A DNA stretch of 7,025 nt, taken from NCBI GenBank assembly GCA_004295885.1, contig SEDG01000165.1:1-7025 (forward strand). The letters run 5' to 3'. Origin of the DNA: Pedobacter sp. Lineage in GTDB: Bacteria; Bacteroidota; Bacteroidia; Sphingobacteriales; Sphingobacteriaceae. Of the stretch, positions 1 through 6,979 are shown piece by piece. Within the stretch, counting starts at the first letter, position 1. Every line of letters begins with the position of its first letter. A program made the position numbers and the translations under genes. The notes under the pieces were generated by a model, which saw only the letters and a list, made by a program, of their open reading frames with translations, was not told the DNA's origin and did no database searches.

Positions 1-371
1 AAAAATTTGGAAATACCTGCACTCAAGGTTGCCGCCGTTAAAATTGGGTTGGTACTGTGTGTTTGTAAATAAAAATCAGAGGGCACTTGATTGATGGAAT
101 TTAACAACACATCATTCATTGGAATAGCGCCATCCTTTAGATGTTCAGGACGCTCCAATACAAGTACAGTTGGAAAAGACGCTGCACACTGCTCCATTAC
201 AATTGGGCTATCAGTATCAATCACTACCTGATCAATTTGGTTACAATCCAGCAAGGTTTGCACTACATGGTGAAACAAAGGTTTACCTGCAAAATCACGA
301 TAGTTTTTACCTGGCACACGCTCACTAGAGTGGCGCATAGGTACTATAGCTGTTAATCTATTTTTTGTCAT
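1..371 (-). CDS. Acylneuraminate cytidylyltransferase-like protein (NeuA/KdsB type), partial: 3' end lies outside the window
   Basis: This gene is cut by the window edge; 123 codons plus two bases are present. The start is the ATG at 369-371, which reads MTKNRLTAIVPMRHSSERVP. Residues 8-32 carry the nucleotide-binding signature of CMP-sialic acid and CMP-Kdo synthetases: an Arg at 13, then ERVPGKN with Lys22-Asn23, then FAGKPL at 27-32. IDTDS at 51-55 and LQTHSTNP at 102-109 match the second strand and the LQPTSP-like segment of the family. Such enzymes transfer CMP from CTP to a 2-keto-3-deoxy acid such as a sialic, legionaminic or Kdo-like sugar in the cytoplasm. The exact sugar cannot be read from this fragment. 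The start overlaps the 3' end of the glycosyltransferase gene by 14 bases in another frame, so translation is probably coupled. No Shine-Dalgarno sequence is visible. The family call is firm; the substrate is not known. Confidence 0.85.
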   Translation of the reverse strand, partial: MTKNRLTAIVPMRHSSERVPGKNYRDFAGKPLFHHVVQTLLDCNQIDQVVIDTDSPIVMEQCAASFPTVLVLERPEHLKDGAIPMNDVLLNSINQVPSDFYLQTHSTNPILTAATLSAGISKF

Positions 372-1338
372 CTAATTGATATTCTAAATCTGCGTAATTG
401 ATGGCCTCGCCAAATCCCTGATGGCTTTCGGCTTCTCTTCTTTGAAATAATTTTTTCCTAAAATCATTAGGATAATACATCCTCATCCTTAAAGTTTCAT
501 CTGGTTTAGATTTACCGTTATAACCTAAATAAGTGCCCCAAAACTGCAAGGTCCTGAACATGATAATGGAAGAAAATTCTTTGAAGAATTTCTTCTCATG
601 CAAGGCATGCACGGCATCAGACCAAATGTTGGAATTGGTTAGTCTAATGAAACTCCAAAATGAGAATTTCTCTTCAGGATAAATATTTTTAAGCGCCATG
701 GCTTCCCTGCGATACCTATTTTTTATCCTAGAGGGTGTTTCCTCATGTACATGCACAATAGGCGCATAGGCCTCGTAAGCAATTTGATAACCCTCTGCTT
801 GTATTTTAGTAGCCCAATCTAGGTCTTCTAAACCCGTTAACTGCACATCATAAGGTTGTTTTTCCCACAATTCTTTTCGTATAACGGCATTGGCATTATT
901 ACAAAATGGAATAGATTGCTCATAATTTGAAACGGCCGGAAACCATTTTTTAAACAACTGATGCTCTGAATATTTGGTCAGGTCGTTACCCACTTGCCTG
1001 CCATATACCAAGGCCACCTTATCATTTTTAAAGGGTGCTATCATTTTTTGTACCCAGTCTGTATATAAAGGATAAACGTGTGCACTGGCAAACAATAAAA
1101 ACTCGCCCTTTGCAGCTTCACAGCCAACATTGATCGCTCTTCCAAAGGAGAAATTTTCTGGCCTAATGTTAACGATCTTTACTCGATATCTTTCTGCGAT
1201 TTCAACTGTTTTGTCTGTCGAACCAGAATCCACCAAAATCACTTCTATTTCATTATGGAGCGTTTGTTTTTGAATGCCCACCAATAACTGACCGATGTGT
1301 TTTTCTTCATTAAAAGAACGGATAATGATGCTACACTT
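358..1338 (-). CDS. Family 2 glycosyltransferase (GT-A fold), start codon unresolved
   Basis: This is a cytoplasmic transferase that probably adds one sugar to the lipid-linked repeat unit of the polysaccharide. Counting from the codon at 1336-1338 as residue 1, the first strand reads CSIIIRSFNEEKHIG (2-16), the nucleotide-binding strand VILVDSGSTD lies at about 34-43, FGRAINVGCEAAKGE at about 66-79, and the likely catalytic acids EDLDW at 171-175. The usual DxD metal motif is replaced by Ser-Ala-His at 85-87. No transmembrane segment is seen. The start is a problem: the frame is open up to a TAA at 1354-1356, but no ATG, GTG, TTG or CTG lies between that stop and the conserved first strand. 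The first usual start is TTG at 1282-1284, which would remove that strand. The coordinate given uses AAG at 1336-1338, one base from ATG, as the most likely original start. The gene overlaps both neighbours, so translational coupling is likely. Donor and acceptor are unknown. Confidence 0.85.
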   Translation of the reverse strand, partial: KCSIIIRSFNEEKHIGQLLVGIQKQTLHNEIEVILVDSGSTDKTVEIAERYRVKIVNIRPENFSFGRAINVGCEAAKGEFLLFASAHVYPLYTDWVQKMIAPFKNDKVALVYGRQVGNDLTKYSEHQLFKKWFPAVSNYEQSIPFCNNANAVIRKELWEKQPYDVQLTGLEDLDWATKIQAEGYQIAYEAYAPIVHVHEETPSRIKNRYRREAMALKNIYPEEKFSFWSFIRLTNSNIWSDAVHALHEKKFFKEFSSIIMFRTLQFWGTYLGYNGKSKPDETLRMRMYYPNDFRKKLFQRREAESHQGFGEAINYADLEYQLDDKK

Positions 1339-2299
1339 TGTGGTCTTTTTTGTTTAATTGGTCAGCTGTTAATGTTTTGAAATAGGCATAAGTACGTTCC
1401 AATCCTTCTTTTCTACTTACCTTAGGCTCCCAACCTAATAGTTGCTTAGCCAAACTAATGTCTGGTTGGCGTTGTTTAGGATCATCAACTGGCAAATCAT
1501 GGTATACTACCTTTTGTGTAGAACCTGTTAAGGCAATGATTTCTTCGGCAAAGGCCTTGATTGTAATTTCATCTGGATTCCCAATGTTAACTGGGCTCGC
1601 ATAATCAGATAACAATAAACGATAGATTCCTTCTACCAAATCATCCACATAACAGAAGGCTCTGGTTTGACTTCCATCTCCAAAAATGGTAATGTCTTCT
1701 CCCCTGATTGCTTGGCCAATGAAGGCTGGCAATACACGTCCGTCATTTAGACGCATGCGAGGGCCATAAGTATTAAAGATCCTAACAATCCTAGTTTCTA
1801 AACCGTGGAATGTATGATAAGCCATGGTCATGGCTTCTTGGAAACGTTTGGCTTCATCATATACGCCACGAGGCCCTACTGGGTTTACATTTCCCCAATA
1901 ACTTTCTACTTGGGGGTGTACTGTTGGGTCTCCATAGATTTCTGATGTAGAGGCAATTAATACTCTTGCATTTTTTGCCTTCGCTAAACCTAATAAATTA
2001 TGTATGCCCAAAGAACCCACTTTTAAAGTTTGGATTGGGATTTTTAAATAATCAATAGGGCTTGCAGGCGAGGCAAAGTGTAAGATATAATCTAGTTCTC
2101 CAGCAACATGTACAAATTTACTCACATCATGGTGATGGAATTCGAAATTTGCCAAGGGAAATAGATGCTCTATATTTTGTAAATCGCCAGTAATTAGGTT
2201 ATCCATAGCTATTACATGGTAACCCTCTTTAATAAATCGATCACATAAATGAGAGCCTAAAAACCCTGCTGCGCCTGTTATTAATACTCTTTTATTCAT
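1331..2299 (-). CDS. UDP-glucuronate decarboxylase (UDP-xylose synthase) family SDR enzyme
   Basis: This 322-residue extended short-chain dehydrogenase/reductase most likely converts UDP-glucuronate to UDP-xylose with tightly bound NAD+. The Rossmann motif GAAGFLG is at 9-15, and the acidic residue that usually reads the NAD ribose is Asp33. The active site shows Ser119-Glu120 in STSEIYGDP, Tyr147 and Lys151 in YDEAK, and Arg277 in PKQRQPD. The Glu and this Arg match residues known to be needed for decarboxylation in human UXS1 and the ArnA decarboxylase domain. The segments YWGNVNPVGPRGVYDEAKR and FGDGSQTRAFCYVDDL are typical of the UXS group. The length fits the bacterial soluble form without the membrane anchor of animal UXS1. 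The start ATG overlaps the ugd stop as ATGA, which fits direct hand-over of UDP-glucuronate from the previous gene. A 4-epimerase or dTDP-glucose dehydratase is less likely given the SE motif, Arg277 and the ugd neighbour. Confidence 0.9.
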   Translation of the reverse strand: MNKRVLITGAAGFLGSHLCDRFIKEGYHVIAMDNLITGDLQNIEHLFPLANFEFHHHDVSKFVHVAGELDYILHFASPASPIDYLKIPIQTLKVGSLGIHNLLGLAKAKNARVLIASTSEIYGDPTVHPQVESYWGNVNPVGPRGVYDEAKRFQEAMTMAYHTFHGLETRIVRIFNTYGPRMRLNDGRVLPAFIGQAIRGEDITIFGDGSQTRAFCYVDDLVEGIYRLLLSDYASPVNIGNPDEITIKAFAEEIIALTGSTQKVVYHDLPVDDPKQRQPDISLAKQLLGWEPKVSRKEGLERTYAYFKTLTADQLNKKDHKV

Positions 2300-3630
2300 A
2301 ATTCTGCAATTCTAGGCTGTAAGCCAATTCCATAATAGGTAAAACCTTCGGCTACAATTTCGTCAGCCTGGTAAATGTTACGCCCATCAAAAACAACACG
2401 ACCATTCATTACGGACTTAATCTTGTCCCAATCTGGCAACCTAAATTCAGGCCACTCGGTTACCAATAATAAGGCCTCAGCACCTTTAACTGCATCTATC
2501 GCATCTTTTACAAAGATTACCCTTTTGTCTGCAAAGTGTTTCGCCTCTTCCATTGCAATCGGATCGTAAGCCAAAACAGTTGCGCCAGCTTTTAAAAGCT
2601 CATCAATCAAGATCAACGAGGGTGCTTCACGCATGTCATCTGTATTGGGTTTAAAAGATAAGCCCCACATGCCAAATGTTTTACCTTTTAAGTCACCATT
2701 AAAATGTTTGTCAATTTTCTTGAACAATACAAATTTCTGGTCATCATTCACTTCATCTACGGCTTTTAAAATCCGCATATTATATTGGTAATCATCTGCA
2801 GTATGAAACAAGGCCTTTACATCCTTAGGGAAACAAGAGCCACCATAACCAATGCCTGGATAAATAAATCGCGTACCAATGCGAGGATCTGAACCGATGC
2901 CTTTACGCACCTCATTGACGTCTGCACCCACCAATTCGCATAAATTAGCAATATCGTTCATGAACGATATCTTGGTGGCGAGCATGGCATTAGCCGCATA
3001 TTTGGTCATCTCTGCTGATGGGATATCCATGAAATAAATAGGATGGCCATTTAACACAAATGGGCGATACAACCGAGAAAGGGTCTCTCTTGCCAGGTCT
3101 GATTCTGCGCCGATCACGATACGGTCTGGCTTTAGAAAATCATCTACAGCTGCGCCTTCTTTTAAAAATTCTGGGTTGGATGCTACATCGAAAGGAATCT
3201 CAACGCCACGTTTTTCCAAAGCAGCAGCAATTGCTGCCTTCACTTTTTTAGCTGTACCTACTGGAACAGTACTTTTAGTAACTACTATCGTATAATCTTC
3301 TATATAAGTACCTACGGTGTTGGCTACTTGTAAAACGTACTTCAAATCTGCACTACCGTCTTCACCAGGAGGTGTACCTACGGCAATAAATACAACCGAT
3401 GCGCCTTTAACTGCTTTTTCAAAATCCGTGGTAAATGACAACCTTCCTTTGGTAAAATTAGATTCTACGATCTGTTCCAGGCCAGGTTCATAAATTGGCA
3501 AAATTCCCTTTTTAAGGTTGTCAATCTTTTTTTGATCAACATCTACACAGATAACCTCTGTACCTACTTCTGATAAACAGGCCCCCGTAACTAAACCTAC
3601 GTATCCCGTACCAACAATAATAATTTTCAT
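2296..3630 (-). CDS. ugd: UDP-glucose 6-dehydrogenase
   Basis: This cytoplasmic enzyme oxidises UDP-glucose to UDP-glucuronate in two NAD+-dependent steps. The protein is 444 residues, normal for bacterial Ugd. The N-terminal NAD site GTGYVG is at 7-12, followed by Asp30 at the end of the second strand. Other family blocks are YEPGLE (47-52), TKSTVPVGT (118-126), NPEFLKEG (152-159) and MTKYAANA (208-215) with Lys210 and Asn214. The catalytic cysteine is Cys266 in GYGGSCFPKD, with Lys269 and Asp270 beside it. The C-terminal UDP-binding domain shows WGLSFKPNTDDMREAP from about 322. UDP-mannose/ManNAc dehydrogenases share this fold, but the GGSCFPKD and FKPNTDD context and the following decarboxylase favour the glucose enzyme. 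The start ATG at 3628-3630 gives a canonical MKIIIVGTGYVG beginning. It is 56 bases from the kinase gene. In related systems BY-kinases phosphorylate Ugd; that link is only suggested here by the adjacency. Confidence 0.96.
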   Translation of the reverse strand: MKIIIVGTGYVGLVTGACLSEVGTEVICVDVDQKKIDNLKKGILPIYEPGLEQIVESNFTKGRLSFTTDFEKAVKGASVVFIAVGTPPGEDGSADLKYVLQVANTVGTYIEDYTIVVTKSTVPVGTAKKVKAAIAAALEKRGVEIPFDVASNPEFLKEGAAVDDFLKPDRIVIGAESDLARETLSRLYRPFVLNGHPIYFMDIPSAEMTKYAANAMLATKISFMNDIANLCELVGADVNEVRKGIGSDPRIGTRFIYPGIGYGGSCFPKDVKALFHTADDYQYNMRILKAVDEVNDDQKFVLFKKIDKHFNGDLKGKTFGMWGLSFKPNTDDMREAPSLILIDELLKAGATVLAYDPIAMEEAKHFADKRVIFVKDAIDAVKGAEALLLVTEWPEFRLPDWDKIKSVMNGRVVFDGRNIYQADEIVAEGFTYYGIGLQPRIAEL

Positions 3631-3686
3631 AATAGAACGTCTCTATAAATCGTTTTTAATTAACCCAAAGAAATTGCTAATCTTAA

Positions 3687-6083
3687 TTACTTTTTACCTG
3701 TTATTTTTTCCCAAAGATTCCTTTTCTTTTTTTCATTGCCATAAGATCCGTAGCCATAACCATAGCCGTAGCCGTAGCCATAGCCATAGCCATAGCCGTA
3801 ACCATAACCGTAGCCATACCCATAAGAATTAGAGGCTTGAATATCATTAACCACAATACCCAATCTTTTCATTTTGGCTCCTTTATGTAATTCTTCAACA
3901 ATATTCAATTGTGCTTTGTAGGTGTATTTTTGACGAACCAAATATAAACACATGTCTGCATATGGCCCTAATAATTGCGCATCAGTTACTATACCAACTG
4001 GTGGTGCATCTATAATGATATAATCAAATTGCTGCTTTAATTCGGCCATCAGAGTTTTAACTCGCCCATTCAGCAAGGTCTCTGCTGGGTTTGGCGGTAT
4101 GGGCCCAGAATTAATGATAAATAAGTTTTCATGGATATCTAAAGGCTTAATGATATCCTTTGCCTGAAGATCTTTATTGATCACATAATTTGTAAAACCT
4201 TGTTTATTTGGGATATTCAATTTCGCTGACAAACCTGGTTTACGCAAGTCTAATTCCATTAACAATACCCTTTTTCCGGTTATAGCCAAGATGTTACCTA
4301 AATTAATGGCCATGAACGACTTACCTTCACCAGACATGCTAGAGGTAAAAAGAATAATTTTATCATCTTCCTGACCGAGGTAAAAGGAAAGGTTTGTTCT
4401 GAGTGCCCTAAATTGTTCTGAGATTGCCGAGCGAGATTGATTTGCTACAATTAAATTATCTGCTTCGTCATTATGGCTAATTTCGCCAACAATCGGGACA
4501 TCAGTCATCTTTAAGATATCTTCTTTATTATTTATTTTGTTATTCAATAAATCTTGCACATAAATAATGCCTATAGGAACCAAGAAGCCCATAAACAATC
4601 CTATTACGCCGATAATTGATTTTTTTGGGCTAAAGGGCATAACTTCAGACTTGGGAGGGTCGATGGTTTTAGAATTAGCAATGGTAGAAGTTTTAGAAAT
4701 GGCCGTTTCCTCACTTTTTTGCATCAAAAAGATATATAACTCTTGTTTAATTCGTTGTTGACGTGCCAAGTCTAAATAATTACGTTCAATAGCTGGCACC
4801 TGTTTCACCTGCCCTTCGGCGGCCTTCATCTGTGAATTCAGTTTGTCTCTTGTAATTTGCAAACTGGTTCTGTTTGAGATTAAATTAGCCAACATGTCTT
4901 TACGTAAGTTGGCAATTTGTTGATCCAAATTTAAAATTAGTGGATTGGTTTCTGTTAGACCTAATAAACGTCGATCTCGTTCTAAGAGCAAAGCATTGTA
5001 CCGCTCCATTAAACCGGTGAACACTAAATCGGCAGGCATCAAGGAACTTGGCAGCACCCGTTTTTTATCATCTTTAAGATAGTCTAACAGGCTATTGAAC
5101 ATACTCAACTGAATCTCAACCTTAGCCAAATCATTCATATATACTGCAGAATTTTGCACCAATAATTTAGCTTGCTCACTCATGTCAGCTAAATTATTTT
5201 GTTGTTTAAATCCTTGGATATTGCCCTCTAGGTCGCCTAATTCTGTACCGATGTAGGCCAAACGGTTTTTGATGAACTTAATGGTACTATCTGCTACCTC
5301 ATTTTTATCCTTCAAATTTGCCTCAACATACTTCTTAATCAACGTGCCTAAAATATCCTCTCCCTTTTTTGGAATTGCATGATTGATACTAAGGTCGATA
5401 ATAGTAACTAGCTTATTTGTAACCGCTACCTCTGTTTCCTTCATTAAATCTGCAACTTTTGAATCAATCGAGGTAATCGTAAAATTATATTCGTTATCAG
5501 CGAAGTTTTCCCCTTTCGTTTTGGTAATAATGAATGTCCCTACCTTTGGAATTGATATGGCTTGATTAAAATGCGCAATAGTTTCAAATTCTTTCGTGTT
5601 TACCGAAATCTTTCTATCTTTTAGAAACTTCAAATTCACCTTAGTTCCCTTTATTGTATCTTGCGAGGTAACCATTTGAACCCTAAATGGACTCTTGTAT
5701 AATTCCATATCCCTTACCCTTCCCTTATGATAGTAAGTAATGTTCAAATCCATATCTCTTACCACCTGTTCCATCAGATAGCGAGTTTTTAAAATCTCCG
5801 CTTCATTATCAACTGTACTTTTAGATCCTAAAAGCCCCCCTAACTCCCCTAATAAATCACCCCCACCTAACATACCTGCTCCTTTTTTTTCATCGTTTAC
5901 CAATACCCTTGCAGATATCTTGTAAATAGGAGTTTTATAACGGATATATAAATAAGCGGTGCCTAAAAAGAAAAATATAGAAAAAAGTAACCATGGCCAT
6001 TTGCCAATTAACTTAGCAAACAACAACTTAAAATTAACACCTTCTTCTTGCTCTGAAACGATATGAGTTTGTACTGGATTCAT
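3687..6083 (-). CDS. Wzc-type polysaccharide co-polymerase with fused BY-kinase domain
   Basis: This 798-residue inner-membrane protein controls polysaccharide chain length and export by cycles of tyrosine autophosphorylation. It has the fused layout of Gram-negative Wzc: first membrane helix at about 30-48, a Wzz-type periplasmic domain, helical and probably coiled-coil stretches at about 265-345 and 380-455, a proline-containing segment (PPKSEVMPFSP, 476-486), a second helix at about 489-509, then the cytoplasmic kinase. The kinase shows the oligomer motif E556-x2-R559-x2-R562, Walker A SGEGKS with Lys588, Walker A' ELDLRKP with Asp612, and Walker B IIIDAPP with Asp692. The tail has 13 Tyr-Gly pairs (754-779), another Tyr at 781, and a basic end (KKKRNLWEKITGKK). 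A Gly/Leu-rich loop at 67-87 follows the first strand. Walker A' begins with Glu610 where many homologues have Asp. The protein probably pairs with the upstream lipoprotein, 32 bases away. No tyrosine phosphatase gene is seen in the window. Confidence 0.95.
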   Translation of the reverse strand: MNPVQTHIVSEQEEGVNFKLLFAKLIGKWPWLLFSIFFFLGTAYLYIRYKTPIYKISARVLVNDEKKGAGMLGGGDLLGELGGLLGSKSTVDNEAEILKTRYLMEQVVRDMDLNITYYHKGRVRDMELYKSPFRVQMVTSQDTIKGTKVNLKFLKDRKISVNTKEFETIAHFNQAISIPKVGTFIITKTKGENFADNEYNFTITSIDSKVADLMKETEVAVTNKLVTIIDLSINHAIPKKGEDILGTLIKKYVEANLKDKNEVADSTIKFIKNRLAYIGTELGDLEGNIQGFKQQNNLADMSEQAKLLVQNSAVYMNDLAKVEIQLSMFNSLLDYLKDDKKRVLPSSLMPADLVFTGLMERYNALLLERDRRLLGLTETNPLILNLDQQIANLRKDMLANLISNRTSLQITRDKLNSQMKAAEGQVKQVPAIERNYLDLARQQRIKQELYIFLMQKSEETAISKTSTIANSKTIDPPKSEVMPFSPKKSIIGVIGLFMGFLVPIGIIYVQDLLNNKINNKEDILKMTDVPIVGEISHNDEADNLIVANQSRSAISEQFRALRTNLSFYLGQEDDKIILFTSSMSGEGKSFMAINLGNILAITGKRVLLMELDLRKPGLSAKLNIPNKQGFTNYVINKDLQAKDIIKPLDIHENLFIINSGPIPPNPAETLLNGRVKTLMAELKQQFDYIIIDAPPVGIVTDAQLLGPYADMCLYLVRQKYTYKAQLNIVEELHKGAKMKRLGIVVNDIQASNSYGYGYGYGYGYGYGYGYGYGYGYGYGSYGNEKKKRNLWEKITGKK
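3747..3824 (-). repeat. Tandem hexamer repeat encoding (Tyr-Gly)13 in the BY-kinase tail
   Basis: Thirteen units of six bases encode alternating Tyr and Gly without a break, residues 754-779 of the kinase, followed by Ser-Tyr-Gly. On the coding strand the units are TAT or TAC followed by GGC, GGT, GGA or GGG. The synonymous third positions vary along the run while the protein pattern is perfect. This is the tyrosine cluster used for autophosphorylation in this family. Its length may vary between strains through slippage. Confidence 0.95.
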
Positions 6084-6115
6084 TAATTATTTGTTTCGAA
6101 TGAAATTCTATATTA

Positions 6116-6925
6116 TTATAACCTGGTAAATAATACCACTAAAACAGATAGCGCAGAACCAAGGATGGCAAAAGTTTGCGTCCTTGCCGCATTTAGGGAG
6201 GCAGCCTTGCCCTTGTTAGGTTCTACATAAATCACGTCGTTTTGTTTAAGGTAAAAATACGGACTGTTGATAAAATCAGAAGAGTTCATGTCAAATCGAA
6301 TAAATTCCTTTTTGCCATCTTGGTTTCTGATTAACAGCACATTTTCTCTCCTGCCAAAAATGGTCAGGTCGCCCGCTAACCCCAAGGCATCTAAAAAAGA
6401 AACCTTTTCATTCGGCATGGTATAAACTGCCGGTCTATTAACCTCTCCTAAAACTGTTACCTTAAAATTGGCAAAACGAACTTCTATACTAGGTTTAGTA
6501 TATAAAGCCTCCATTTTTGTACGTATTAGATTTTTGGCTTCATAAGTAGTTAGACCTGCCAATTTGATTTTTCCTATACCCACAAGCTCCACTTCTCCGT
6601 TTTTGTCTACCAAAAAAGCCGGCATTTGTTGCAAACTTGCGGGAGCAGTAGGATTAGTGCTAGCCCCTAATGTCTGTAAACTAGCCCCTTGGTTAACCAC
6701 CATCGCACTTTGAGGATCTATGCTAAAAATATTAATTGATAAAATATCATCAACTTGTATAAACGGCTCCGTAAATTGGGCCATGCTTTTAATTTGGGGA
6801 TCGCCGGTTAATGGAATGTCCTGAAAATAACTTACTTTTTTTGTAGTTGCACAGGAAGATAGTAGGGCTAAAAACGTTAATGCAAATAGACTTCTTAAAT
6901 AAGAAGGAAAATAAGATTTATACAT
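6116..6925 (-). CDS. Polysaccharide export outer-membrane lipoprotein (Wza-like)
   Basis: This 269-residue lipoprotein probably forms the outer-membrane exit for the polymer, working with the Wzc-type kinase encoded next. The signal peptide has Arg11 and a hydrophobic core at about 13-22, and the lipobox is LSSC with the lipidated Cys25. The mature start CATTKKVSYFQDI is typical of Bacteroidota members of the family. A Poly_export (PF02563-type) domain spans about 53-155, from EPFIQVDDILSINIF to KPSIEVRF, with a low-complexity Ser/Thr/Ala/Gln-rich insert at about 75-100. An SLBB-like domain follows from VTVLGEVNRPAVY to the end of VIYVEPNKG. The last 21 residues (249-269) are hydrophobic and may form the membrane-crossing helix. 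The protein is shorter than E. coli Wza (about 380 residues), with room for one SLBB domain rather than two. The start ATG at 6923-6925 is the one that yields a complete signal peptide. It is the first gene of the visible operon. Confidence 0.93.
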   Translation of the reverse strand: MYKSYFPSYLRSLFALTFLALLSSCATTKKVSYFQDIPLTGDPQIKSMAQFTEPFIQVDDILSINIFSIDPQSAMVVNQGASLQTLGASTNPTAPASLQQMPAFLVDKNGEVELVGIGKIKLAGLTTYEAKNLIRTKMEALYTKPSIEVRFANFKVTVLGEVNRPAVYTMPNEKVSFLDALGLAGDLTIFGRRENVLLIRNQDGKKEFIRFDMNSSDFINSPYFYLKQNDVIYVEPNKGKAASLNAARTQTFAILGSALSVLVVLFTRL

Positions 6926-6945
6926 ATAGGGATAGATATTTGCGG

Positions 6946-6979
6946 TAAAGATAATAAGTTTAGTTTAAAAGACATTCAA
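6946..6979 (-). promoter_or_regulatory. Weak candidate Bacteroidota-type promoter upstream of the export lipoprotein gene
   Basis: On the minus strand, TATCTTTA (6946-6953) matches seven of eight bases of the Bacteroidota -7 consensus TAnnTTTG. A TTG at 6977-6979 could be the -33 element, but the 23-base spacing is longer than the usual 19-21. The surrounding 100 bases (6926-7025) are AT-rich and show no gene, Shine-Dalgarno site or strong hairpin. The position is right for the operon promoter, but the match is weak. Confidence 0.2.

Noticed and set aside
141..356. Plus-strand open frame of 71 codons.
   Set aside because: It lies opposite the cytidylyltransferase-like gene, which has clear family motifs; the plus-strand product has no recognisable domain.
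3632..3646. Small inverted repeat (5-base arms ATAGA/TCTAT) just before the ugd start.
   Set aside because: The stem is short and AT-rich, has no T-run like a terminator, and is expected by chance in such DNA.
3631..3686. Possible separate promoter for ugd in the 56-base gap (TTTG on the minus strand).
   Set aside because: No TAnnTTTG-like element follows at the right spacing, so co-transcription with the kinase gene is simpler.
3747..3824. The repetitive stretch as a CRISPR or minisatellite outside genes.
   Set aside because: The units are six bases, in frame inside the kinase gene, and encode the known tyrosine cluster.
4567..4761. Plus-strand open frame of 64 codons, and similar ones at 2375-2569, 3060-3251 and 5383-5565.
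   Set aside because: All lie wholly inside well-supported minus-strand genes and encode no recognisable protein; they are antisense shadows.
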